In this document: positions 1-6,410 of the stretch, piece by piece | Position numbering within the stretch: position 1 is the stretch's first letter | Layout: each line of letters begins with the position of its first letter | Assembly (NCBI GenBank): GCA_036667875.1 | Contig: JAVWTD010000008.1 | Span: forward strand, 1-36,782 | Reading direction: 5' to 3' | DNA from: CAJGDV01 sp036667875 | GTDB taxonomy: Bacteria > Bacillota_I > Bacilli_A > RF39 > UBA660 | DNA length: 36,782 bases | Notes under the pieces: model-generated | Database searches by the model: none | What the model saw: the letters and a program-made list of their open reading frames with translations, nothing else | Told to the model about the DNA's origin: nothing | Made by a program: the position numbers and the translations under genes

Positions 1-16
1 TAATAATTTATTTAAA

Positions 17-50
17 AGAAAAAAAGTAATAAGAATTAATCTTGTTACTT
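17..50 (-). terminator. Rho-independent terminator after the Ham1-like gene
   Basis: Read on minus, an 11-bp stem (arms at 40-50 and 24-34, one wobble pair) with a 5-base loop is followed at once by a T-rich run. It starts directly after the stop codon at 51-53, so it closes the leftmost minus-strand gene. Confidence 0.75.
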
Positions 51-659
51 TCATATATGACTTGCAATAAACTCTACTACATCATCTTCGTTTACGTTTA
101 CTTTTTTCTTATCATCTTCTGTCATATCAGTAAAATATTTGTCAGTTACTTTGTATTTTGAAATAGTGTTTAATGGATACCCAGGATTTATTTTATCAGA
201 TAAAATATCTACCATATAAAAATTATCCTTACTCCATGTATATGTGAACTCTTCTCCATTTTTATTAATTAATGCAAGACCATAAACCCATTTACAATTA
301 ATCCTACCGTTATTGCCATACTTTTTAACTAAATCAGTATAATAATCTAGCATTTCTTCGTCGGTTAAAGTTTTGTTGTTAACTCTTCTAACATATAAGC
401 CTGGTTGAATATTATCTGGGACATTTTCTAAATATAATGAATCATCCATTCCTATAACAGTCATGTTGGTTTTTTTATAGGCTTCTCTTGCTTTAATTAA
501 GGCGTTTTCTATTGAATTTATTCCATCTTCTGGTTCTTCTAATTTTATGCTTAGGTCTTTTAAATTTATTACTTCAATATCTTTTTTTAATAATCCTTTT
601 GAAAATCTTTTTGATTTTGTTTCATTACTTGTTGCAAACAATATTTTTTTCATATACAT
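51..659 (-). CDS. Ham1/RdgB-like non-canonical purine NTP pyrophosphatase, divergent
   Basis: The family hydrolyses ITP, XTP and similar damaged nucleotides to monophosphates and keeps them out of nucleic acids. The N-terminal substrate-loop motif is clear (ATSNETK just after the start), followed by ENALIKA and a MDDSLYLE block matching the usual DDSGLEV region. A GYPL segment stands where the family has GYDP. The C-terminal half is divergent: the usual SHR signature near the end is not visible, so activity or substrate range may differ. Three in-frame ATGs lie close together; the second (659) sits about 6 bases after AAAGG and is preferred over 665, where the ATG abuts the Shine-Dalgarno. 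It lies 9 bases downstream of lepB, probably co-transcribed. Family call fairly sure, exact function less so. Confidence 0.7.
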   Translation of the reverse strand: MYMKKILFATSNETKSKRFSKGLLKKDIEVINLKDLSIKLEEPEDGINSIENALIKAREAYKKTNMTVIGMDDSLYLENVPDNIQPGLYVRRVNNKTLTDEEMLDYYTDLVKKYGNNGRINCKWVYGLALINKNGEEFTYTWSKDNFYMVDILSDKINPGYPLNTISKYKVTDKYFTDMTEDDKKKVNVNEDDVVEFIASHI

Positions 660-668
660 TACCATCCT

Positions 669-1157
669 TTATTTCTTAATATTACCAAATGGAAATATGC
701 CAAAAGTAACAGTTCCCATTATATCGTCTTTAGAAATTAGACCTATTATTCTAGAATCTATTGAGTTATTTCTGTTATCTCCTAGAACAAAATATTGATC
801 TTTTGGTATTTTTTTAATGTCAAAATATTCTAGGCAAAATTCTTTTGTATCTTTTGCGAATTTATCTTTTTTAAGTTTTCCATTTATGTAAAGTTTATGG
901 TTTTTATATTCTATGTAATCTCCTGGTTTTGCAATTATTCTTTTAATTAGTCTTTCGTTTTTATAATTAAGGACAACTATATCATTATATTCAAATGTTT
1001 TATCAAATTTATTGAGTATTAAAATTTCTCTATTTTGTAAAGTGGGGTTCATTGATTCACCGTCTACCATTATAGGGGTTATTATAAATGTTCTTATTAG
1101 TACTACTCCTATAAGGATTAATATATATGGAATCAATTCTTTTATTATCTTTTTCAT
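669..1157 (-). CDS. lepB: Signal peptidase I
   Basis: This membrane-bound serine protease removes signal peptides from exported proteins on the outer face of the membrane. One N-terminal transmembrane segment (about residues 8-28) precedes the catalytic domain. The Ser/Lys dyad is visible: Ser35 in GESMNPTL and Lys72 in RLIKRIIAKPGD. The conserved GDNRNNSIDSR box is at about 126-136. The length of 162 residues is typical of short Gram-positive S26A enzymes. AAGGTGATG lies just upstream of the ATG. The gene follows rplS, a common Bacilli arrangement, but a terminator lies between them and a TATAAT at 1176-1181 suggests its own promoter. It probably processes the large secreted protein encoded at 5.3-8.3 kb. 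Confidence 0.93.
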   Translation of the reverse strand: MKKIIKELIPYILILIGVVLIRTFIITPIMVDGESMNPTLQNREILILNKFDKTFEYNDIVVLNYKNERLIKRIIAKPGDYIEYKNHKLYINGKLKKDKFAKDTKEFCLEYFDIKKIPKDQYFVLGDNRNNSIDSRIIGLISKDDIMGTVTFGIFPFGNIKK

Positions 1158-1175
1158 TTTTCATCACCTTATTTA

Positions 1176-1181
1176 ATTATA
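1176..1181 (-). promoter_or_regulatory. Putative -10 box for lepB
   Basis: TATAAT on minus, about 20 bases upstream of the lepB start and just downstream of the rplS terminator. No convincing -35 is seen at the right spacing, so this is tentative. Confidence 0.35.
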
Positions 1182-1191
1182 CTCTAAAGAT

Positions 1192-1218
1192 ATAAAAAAA
1201 AATAGTCTAATGACTATC
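1192..1218 (-). terminator. Rho-independent terminator of rplS
   Basis: On minus, GATAGTC, a short loop and GACTAT form a hairpin followed by a run of nine T. The first arm overlaps the rplS stop codon. Confidence 0.75.
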
Positions 1219-1552
1219 TTCTTTCTTTTATTTTTGGTTGTTTAATTAAAGTTCTTAGGTAATTTAATCTAGCTCTTCTAACTTTACCTTTTCTTAAAAC
1301 GGTAATGCTATCTACAACTGGTGAGTTCATTGGGAATGTTCTTTCAACTCCAACTCCTTGAGAAAGTTTTCTAACGATGAAGTTTTTTGCGATACCGCTA
1401 CCTTTGATAGCAATTACGATTCCTTCAAATGCTTGAATTCTTTGTCTTTTACCTTCGACTATTTTAACGTCAACTTTAACTGTATCTCCTACTCTGAATT
1501 CAGGAAGATCAGTTCTTATTTGATTAGCAGTTATTTTGTCAATAATGTTCAT
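1214..1552 (-). CDS. rplS: 50S ribosomal protein L19
   Basis: L19 lies at the interface between the large and small ribosomal subunits. The protein is 112 residues, the usual size, with the characteristic RVGDTVKVDVKIVEGKRQRIQAFEG-type core (about residues 20-44), VERTFP, and a basic C-terminal half containing VRRARLNYLR. AAGGAG sits 9 bases upstream of the ATG. In most Bacillota rplS follows trmD directly; here two unrelated genes intervene and rplS has its own promoter (1619-1647) and terminator. Confidence 0.97.
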   Translation of the reverse strand: MNIIDKITANQIRTDLPEFRVGDTVKVDVKIVEGKRQRIQAFEGIVIAIKGSGIAKNFIVRKLSQGVGVERTFPMNSPVVDSITVLRKGKVRRARLNYLRTLIKQPKIKERR

Positions 1553-1612
1553 AAATAAATTCTCCTTCTTGTTTTTATTGTAATCATAAACAGATGTGTT
1601 AAGCGGATTACG
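1553..1612 (-). promoter_or_regulatory. rplS 5' leader, possible L19 autoregulatory leader
   Basis: From the predicted start of transcription the leader is about 60 bases. It contains a 6-bp inverted repeat, GTAATC at 1606-1611 pairing with GATTAC at 1580-1585 (minus reading), which encloses 20 bases, and then the Shine-Dalgarno. Ribosomal-protein leaders before rplS are known in low-GC Gram-positives. Whether this one matches that family cannot be settled by eye. Confidence 0.35.
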
Positions 1613-1618
1613 AAATTG

Positions 1619-1647
1619 ATTTTACCATATATATATATATAAATCAA
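1619..1647 (-). promoter_or_regulatory. Sigma-A type promoter of rplS
   Basis: On minus, TTGATT (1642-1647) and TAAAAT (1619-1624) are separated by exactly 17 bases of alternating AT. The -35 and -10 boxes are nearly complementary (TTGATTT / AAATCAA), so the region also forms an AT-rich inverted repeat. Confidence 0.75.
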
Positions 1648-1653
1648 TACTTT

Positions 1654-2694
1654 TTATAGTTTTTCTTTAGGAATTTTTATTACGGGTCTTACTCCGTAGT
1701 ACCCATCTACTGCTCTTCCTGATGGTGATAAATATCCATTGCCTACTGTCCACACATGATTATTGCTAGTGTTGTATGTTGGAGTTTGAGTCCAGTAACC
1801 ATTGCTTGTCTGGTCATTTATAAAGCAACCATACTGTGTACAATCTTTTGTATAGTCAAATAACCAACTATAATTAGAGCTTCCGGTAGGTTTAGTTGTT
1901 AATTTCCACTCTAATGTATCAAAGGCAAACCTTTTTGCTGAGTCTGCTGTTGATTCATCAAATGAAGGATGTTTTAGGGCATCCGCTATTTCTTTTGCTG
2001 TAACTAATCTTGGGGTTAAAATGGTTTTCCAGTTGGCTATACTTTCATTGAATTTAACTGCTATTTCTCCCATTACTGTATTATTTCCTGTTGTATTCCA
2101 TGCTACTGTGGAAGCAGAATTATGGTCTAATATAGCATTTACAGTCTTTTTATTTAAGCCACTGTTTTCAATAGAATACCATTTCATACACCCATTAGTT
2201 GTAAGAGGTGTACTAACTGCTTTTTCTTTGTCACATTTTTCTCCTGTTGTTGGATTAAAATATATTGTACTTACTTCTTTAGTATTACCCGTAATAAATG
2301 TTTTAAATACTTTTATATTATCTACTACTTCGATATTTTTACTTAGAGCATCTTGTGTTAATGCTATTCCTTCATTTGAAGCGTTTATTAAAATTATTTT
2401 ACAGTCTTTATCTACTGTAAAAGTTCCAGTTTGTGGCATATTACCTTTTATTTCTATTGAAGGGACTAATTTTTTATTAGTTATAACATAGGTATTAGTT
2501 TGGGGTAATCCCTTTAATATTTCTAATTGACAGTTTTGTTCAACAGAGGCCGATATATTTGATACTGTTACTTTAAATGATTCTTGTTTAGATTCACTAA
2601 TAATATTTGTAACTGTTGGTATTGCAATTAATGCAATTATACCTAATATAAGTATAACTGCTAATAATTCAATGAGTGTAAATGCTTTATTCAT
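1654..2694 (-). CDS. Type IV prepilin-like secreted protein
   Basis: The N-terminus is a classic class III signal: a four-residue leader MNKA, then FTLIELLAVILILGII with Glu at position 5 of the mature protein, then a hydrophobic helix to about residue 28. This predicts cleavage and N-methylation by a prepilin peptidase. The residue before the cut is Ala, not the usual Gly. After a helical region the C-terminal ~170 residues form a globular domain ending with YWTQTP, VGNGYLSPSGRAVDGYYGVRPV; such GVRPV endings occur in surface domains of Bacillota (DUF6273-like, from memory). At 346 residues it is long for a pilin, so it may be a minor or tip pilin, or a pseudopilin. No other pilus or competence gene is in the window. 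AGGAG lies just upstream; it is 10 bases after the hypothetical gene and sits between trmD and rplS. Confidence 0.75.
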   Translation of the reverse strand: MNKAFTLIELLAVILILGIIALIAIPTVTNIISESKQESFKVTVSNISASVEQNCQLEILKGLPQTNTYVITNKKLVPSIEIKGNMPQTGTFTVDKDCKIILINASNEGIALTQDALSKNIEVVDNIKVFKTFITGNTKEVSTIYFNPTTGEKCDKEKAVSTPLTTNGCMKWYSIENSGLNKKTVNAILDHNSASTVAWNTTGNNTVMGEIAVKFNESIANWKTILTPRLVTAKEIADALKHPSFDESTADSAKRFAFDTLEWKLTTKPTGSSNYSWLFDYTKDCTQYGCFINDQTSNGYWTQTPTYNTSNNHVWTVGNGYLSPSGRAVDGYYGVRPVIKIPKEKL

Positions 2695-2704
2695 TTTTCT
2701 CCTT

Positions 2705-3154
2705 TTATCTTCTTCGATGACTTTCCTCTTTTGTTATATTCTTTTCTTCACTAACTAAAATTTTTCTGTTTAATTCTTGTTCTAGTAATTCAATTTTTTT
2801 TAGTAATAGTTTTAAATATTTTTGGTCTAAGTATTTTTTATATTTATACATTATTACATCTTTATATCTGGATAAATCGTTTAGCACTTGTCTGAAGCTG
2901 TTTCTATCTCCATCGTCTTCTGTTTCAATAATGTTCATGACATATTTCAAATAAACTTCTAGTCTTTTTTTAATTTTTCTTTTTAAAACTTTTTCTACTA
3001 GTGAATAGTTTATTATTGTCATTTTATTGACATTTATTCCGTCATGTTCTATATGGTTTGTGGGTTTAAAATGAAATCCATTCAGTTTTTTATAATCTAA
3101 TTTTACTATTTTTTTGTATATGGATTCTTCTATTAGTTTATATTGGTATTTCAT
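2705..3154 (-). CDS. Hypothetical protein, Lys-rich, soluble
   Basis: I do not recognise this 149-residue protein. It is rich in Lys, Tyr and Leu, strongly basic, and has no signal peptide or membrane segment. The central part (about 75-95) holds an acidic patch, TEDDGDR; residues 105-145 look helical and could form a coiled coil. A Shine-Dalgarno (AAAGGATG) overlaps the end of trmD and the gap to trmD is only 4 bases, so it is translated as part of the rlmB-like/rimM/trmD operon. The prepilin gene follows 10 bases later, so it may belong with that gene rather than with RNA modification, but this is only positional. Confidence 0.6.
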   Translation of the reverse strand: MKYQYKLIEESIYKKIVKLDYKKLNGFHFKPTNHIEHDGINVNKMTIINYSLVEKVLKRKIKKRLEVYLKYVMNIIETEDDGDRNSFRQVLNDLSRYKDVIMYKYKKYLDQKYLKLLLKKIELLEQELNRKILVSEEKNITKEESHRRR

Positions 3155-3158
3155 TTTA

Positions 3159-3827
3159 TCATCCTTTCTTGATTAAGTCTGGTCTTCTTTTAATGGTTCT
3201 TTGTATTTGCTGTTCTAGGCGCCATTTTCTTATGTTTTCATGGTGCCCTGATAAGAGAACATCTGGAACGTTTAGACCTCTAAAACTGGCTGGTTTTGTG
3301 TATACTGGGTAATCTAACAAATCATTATTGAAAGAATCATTTTGATGAGATGATTTTGTAATTACACCATCAATTAATCTTATGATACTGTCACTTAGAA
3401 CCATACTTGGGAGTTCTCCTCCTGTAAGGACATAGTCTCCTATAGATATTTCTATATCTGCTAATGTTCTAATTCTTTCATCATATCCTTCATAATGACC
3501 ACAAATAATGATTAAATGTTTTTCTTTTGATAAATCGTATGCTTGTTTTTGATTAAATGTTGTTCCTTGTGGTGTCATTAAAATTACTTTAGAATCTTCT
3601 TTTTTCAAACTTTCAACACAATCAAAGATTGGTTCAGGCATTAGAACCATTCCTTCTCCTGGGCCATACTGATAGTCATCAACTCTTTTATGTGGATCTT
3701 TTGAAAATTCTCTAAAGTCATGAATTTTTATTTCTACTAGTTTCTTTTCTATAGCTCTTTTTATAATTGATTCAGAAATAAATCCATCAAACATTCTTGG
3801 AAAAAGGGATAAAATATCAATTTTCAT
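3159..3827 (-). CDS. trmD: tRNA (guanine-N1)-methyltransferase
   Basis: TrmD methylates G37 of tRNAs that read codons starting with C or carry G36, using S-adenosylmethionine, and prevents +1 frameshifting. The protein is about 222 residues with the start MKIDILSLFPRMFDGF, the SAM trefoil-knot segments MTPQGTTFNQ, IICGHYEGYDERI and IGDYVLTGGELP, and the C-terminal LSGHHENIRKWR block. All main family motifs are intact. The ATG at 3827 overlaps rimM by 11 bases; the TTG at 3830 is an in-frame alternative. Translational coupling with rimM is likely. Confidence 0.96.
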   Translation of the reverse strand: MKIDILSLFPRMFDGFISESIIKRAIEKKLVEIKIHDFREFSKDPHKRVDDYQYGPGEGMVLMPEPIFDCVESLKKEDSKVILMTPQGTTFNQKQAYDLSKEKHLIIICGHYEGYDERIRTLADIEISIGDYVLTGGELPSMVLSDSIIRLIDGVITKSSHQNDSFNNDLLDYPVYTKPASFRGLNVPDVLLSGHHENIRKWRLEQQIQRTIKRRPDLIKKG

Positions 3828-4311
3828 CAATTAATCCATCTATTACTTTTATAGTAATTTCTAGTTTTTCTAAATCAACATTTTTAACAAATTCATCTAT
3901 ATAAGGAACAAGGTGCTTTTTATCTCCTGTATTAATAACTAATATAGGGTGAGCACTACTTTTCATTAAAGATTCAACAACGCCTATATTTACCCCATCT
4001 ACTATAACTTTTAATCCTATTATGTCTTCATAAAGGATTCCATCAAATTTATAGACATCACGGTCAATAAATACTTCATCACCTTTATACATTAAAACTT
4101 CATTAATATCATTAATTCCTTTAAATGTAATCATATCATAGTTTTTATGTACTCGGTAACTGTTTATTTCTAGGTGATCTTTGTCTATTCCTGCGTATAA
4201 AAAATTACCTTTTTTAAATACTTGGTTTTTATATCTAAAGTCTGAAATTATTCTAACTTCTCCTTTTATGCCATGTGTGTTTACTATTGTTCCTATATGT
4301 ATTAAATTCAT
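3817..4311 (-). CDS. rimM: Ribosome maturation factor RimM
   Basis: RimM binds ribosomal protein S19 and helps 30S head maturation and 16S rRNA processing. The N-terminal RimM domain starts MNLIHIGTIVNTHGIKGEVRI; the C-terminal PRC-barrel part contains EDIIGLKVIVDG and HPILVI, ending with VPYIDEFVKNVD. Length is 164 residues, as expected. The start at 4311 is chosen because AGGAGG lies 6 bases upstream; a longer reading to 4374 would run into the preceding gene. Its ATG overlaps the stop of the upstream methyltransferase as ATGA, and its end overlaps trmD. Confidence 0.95.
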   Translation of the reverse strand: MNLIHIGTIVNTHGIKGEVRIISDFRYKNQVFKKGNFLYAGIDKDHLEINSYRVHKNYDMITFKGINDINEVLMYKGDEVFIDRDVYKFDGILYEDIIGLKVIVDGVNIGVVESLMKSSAHPILVINTGDKKHLVPYIDEFVKNVDLEKLEITIKVIDGLIDEN

Positions 4312-5033
4312 TTTATTCCTCCTAATTTGTGCATTATTATTGATGAAGCAACGGCTACATTCAAACTTTCGCAAAGTGGATTCATGTTTATATATAAGAA
4401 ATCATTACTTATTTCTTCTATTTCACTTGTTACTCCAGTTCCTTCGTTTCCCATTACAACTACTAATTTGTCTTCTTTTTTAATATTGTTTATATCTGTA
4501 CCACCGTTTACTCTTGTACTATATATTTTATAACCATCTAGTTTAGTTAGAGTGTCTTTTAAGTCTGTTTCTATTATATTTGTAGAAAATATCAATCCTT
4601 GACTAGCTCTTACTACTTTCTGATTATAAGGATCTACTGTGTTTTTTGATATAAGGATAGTGTCGAAATTAAAGGCTACACTACTTCTTATGATTGTACC
4701 TAAATTACCTGGATCTTGTACTCCATCAAGAGCTATAACCTTAGTACCTATAGCACTACTTATTTGTTTTCTAGCAACTCCCATAATTTTTTTTGGAGAG
4801 TCTAATTCACTTATATATTTCATTACTTTTTTTGATACTATTAATGGTTCAATTTCAAAGGGATTTTCTTCTCCTTCAAGAATTATTAATGTTTCTAATC
4901 TATTATTTTTTATCGCTTCAAGAACTAAGTGATCTCCTTCAATTAAAAAAAGATTCTCTAAATCACGATATTTTTTTTGGTTTAGTTTTTTTATATTCTT
5001 TATTTTTTCGTTTTCTGTTGATACTATAATCAT
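4308..5033 (-). CDS. TrmH/SpoU-family rRNA (23S) 2'-O-methyltransferase
   Basis: SPOUT enzymes of this group methylate ribose 2'-OH in rRNA (or tRNA) using SAM. The N-terminal substrate-binding domain (about residues 1-95, with LFLIEGDHLVLEAI) precedes the knotted SpoU domain. The three motifs are present: NLGTIIRSS (motif 1), MGNEGTGVT (motif 2) and NPLCESLNVAVASSI (motif 3). Which nucleotide is modified cannot be told. ATG at 5033 is about 6 bases after GGTG; upstream ATG (5039) and GTG codons (5042, 5045) are possible. It is the first gene of the rimM-trmD operon and has a good promoter at 5050-5078. Confidence 0.9.
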   Translation of the reverse strand: MIIVSTENEKIKNIKKLNQKKYRDLENLFLIEGDHLVLEAIKNNRLETLIILEGEENPFEIEPLIVSKKVMKYISELDSPKKIMGVARKQISSAIGTKVIALDGVQDPGNLGTIIRSSVAFNFDTILISKNTVDPYNQKVVRASQGLIFSTNIIETDLKDTLTKLDGYKIYSTRVNGGTDINNIKKEDKLVVVMGNEGTGVTSEIEEISNDFLYINMNPLCESLNVAVASSIIMHKLGGIK

Positions 5034-5049
5034 TTTCATCACCACTTAT

Positions 5050-5078
5050 ATTTTAACATTAAAAAAACGGGTTGTCTA
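5050..5078 (-). promoter_or_regulatory. Promoter of the SpoU-rimM-trmD operon, embedded in the preceding terminator
   Basis: On minus, TAGACA (5073-5078) and TAAAAT (5050-5055) are separated by 17 bases, and a TG one base before the -10 makes it an extended -10 promoter. The -35 lies inside the loop and descending arm of the upstream terminator hairpin. Confidence 0.65.
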
Positions 5079-5090
5079 CAAACGACCCGC
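5061..5090 (-). terminator. Rho-independent terminator after the zinc-ribbon gene
   Basis: On minus, GCGGGTCGT and ACAACCCG form a GC-rich hairpin (one internal C-A mismatch) followed by seven T. It separates the surface-protein and zinc-ribbon genes from the SpoU-rimM-trmD operon. Confidence 0.8.
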
Positions 5091-5101
5091 TTATTTTTGA
5101 T

Positions 5102-5286
5102 TTACTTTTTACAAGTTTTGCAATATTTTTCGTTTTTGTCTATTTTTTGATGGCATATCTTACAAATTCTTGTTTTACGTTTTCTAAAAATGGTTAATTC
5201 TAATATAAAAGTACTATAATTACTAGAAATATAAGTGAATATGTAAGATAAGTAATATTGGTATATTCTTTTATTAAATCTTCCAT
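5102..5286 (-). pseudogene. Small membrane-anchored zinc-ribbon protein, apparently frameshifted
   Basis: From ATG at 5286 one frame reads 28 residues: a short polar start (MEDLIKEY) and one transmembrane helix (about residues 13-28), then a stop. A shift of one base near the run of four T at 5207-5210 (minus reading) continues the helix and gives a basic stretch (RKRKTR) and a four-Cys zinc ribbon, CKICHQ...YCKTCKK, ending at TAA 5102. With one extra T in that run the product would be about 61 residues. Either the gene is broken or a base was lost in the assembly; the conserved layout on both sides of the shift favours a recent change. The start follows the surface-protein stop by 4 bases; the terminator lies just downstream. 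Confidence 0.5.
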
Positions 5287-5290
5287 ATTT

Positions 5291-6310
5291 CTACCATGCT
5301 CTATCATGTCCGGTACATTTATTATATTTTGTTAAATCAAAACCTTTGATACCACAGCCTGTGATTTTCCATTCACGAATTTTTTTACTTTTACATTCTT
5401 TTCCTCCACCATTTCCATCAGTTGCACTAGCACATTCCATACTTTCAAAGTCAGAATATCCAGCAATTCCTGTTGATGGTTTAGTTCCTTCGTAAATAGT
5501 AATTTGTTTTGAGTTTAGAGTTTTATTATAGGCTCTTATTTTTTTCATTAATCCTGGATTTAAAGTTATTTCATACATAGGACTTCTCTTATATATTTCG
5601 TATTCTTTAACTCCTCTATTATTTGTAATTACATTATTAATAGTGTCTACCATGTTCCAATTTTCACCTGGTTTTCTTCCTCTTCCTTCTCTTCCTACAA
5701 AAGCTCCTGAGAATGTTTTACCATTTTCTTTTATTTCTGCTAGAGATATAGGACGATAAATGAGGTTAATATCAAGGTGTGCTGGATAACAGTCAGTTCC
5801 TATACAAGGAGGACAATCTGGGTCTCCTGGATGACATTTATCTGTTTTCGGACAATCTGGATCATCTTCTTCACAAGGTAAACATTTAGGATCGTTTGGA
5901 TCACATTTTTCGTTTCCACATGTTGATACTTGTTCTTTACATATTTCACAATATTCTTCTTGGTCATCTGTTATAACAGGTTTTTCACATGAAACTATAA
6001 AAGTACATTCATACTTATTAGCTTGTTCATATAAAACGTTGTTGAACTTCTTTCCTTCAAGAATATATTTATTAAATTTATGGTCTTCTCCAAATGAATT
6101 GGTAACCACTGTAAATGAGTATCTACCTGGTGATGTTGAGTAATGGATTGGTAAATTATCATATCCAACATCGATAGCATTTTCACCACCTGCTTCAGGT
6201 CTTGAATTAAATGATTGACCTGTTGCTTTTGATACAAAACGATATGTATTTTCAGGTAATCCATATTTATTTGTTATTTCAATTGATTTTTCCCACCAAA
6301 GAGTTGTAGG
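5291..6310 (-). CDS. Large secreted Cys-rich surface protein, C-terminal part (cut by gap)
   Basis: This 339-codon open stretch runs from the scaffold gap to a stop at 5291. It is in a different frame from the upstream piece only because the 100-N spacer has arbitrary length; composition, strand and Cys/Gly/Asn content suggest one gene. About 110-160 residues in, an acidic Pro/Cys linker repeats C-x-P-x-D-P-x-C-x-P-C type units (e.g. CDPNDPKCLPC, CHPGDPDCPPC), which probably form short disulphide-bonded turns. The region after it (TFSGAFVGREGRG, NPGLMKKIRAYN) is not recognised, and the end is again Cys-rich (ECKSKK, GCGIKGF, NKCTGH). No LPxTG motif, choline-binding repeat or C-terminal membrane helix is present, so how it stays on the cell is unknown. 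Confidence 0.6.
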   Translation of the reverse strand, partial: PTTLWWEKSIEITNKYGLPENTYRFVSKATGQSFNSRPEAGGENAIDVGYDNLPIHYSTSPGRYSFTVVTNSFGEDHKFNKYILEGKKFNNVLYEQANKYECTFIVSCEKPVITDDQEEYCEICKEQVSTCGNEKCDPNDPKCLPCEEDDPDCPKTDKCHPGDPDCPPCIGTDCYPAHLDINLIYRPISLAEIKENGKTFSGAFVGREGRGRKPGENWNMVDTINNVITNNRGVKEYEIYKRSPMYEITLNPGLMKKIRAYNKTLNSKQITIYEGTKPSTGIAGYSDFESMECASATDGNGGGKECKSKKIREWKITGCGIKGFDLTKYNKCTGHDRAW

Positions 6311-6410
6311 NNNNNNNNNNNNNNNNNNNNNNNNNNNNNNNNNNNNNNNNNNNNNNNNNNNNNNNNNNNNNNNNNNNNNNNNNNNNNNNNNNNNNNNNNN
6401 NNNNNNNNNN
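6311..6410. other. Assembly gap of 100 N inside the surface-protein gene
   Basis: Exactly 100 N, the usual placeholder for a scaffold gap of unknown size. It falls inside a coding region, so true length and reading frame across it are unknown; a repeat region may have been collapsed. Confidence 0.98.

Noticed and set aside
2021..2491. Open frames on plus opposite minus-strand genes, such as this 156-codon one
   Set aside because: They have no ribosome site, Phe/Leu/Ser-rich composition typical of antisense frames, and lie opposite well-supported genes.
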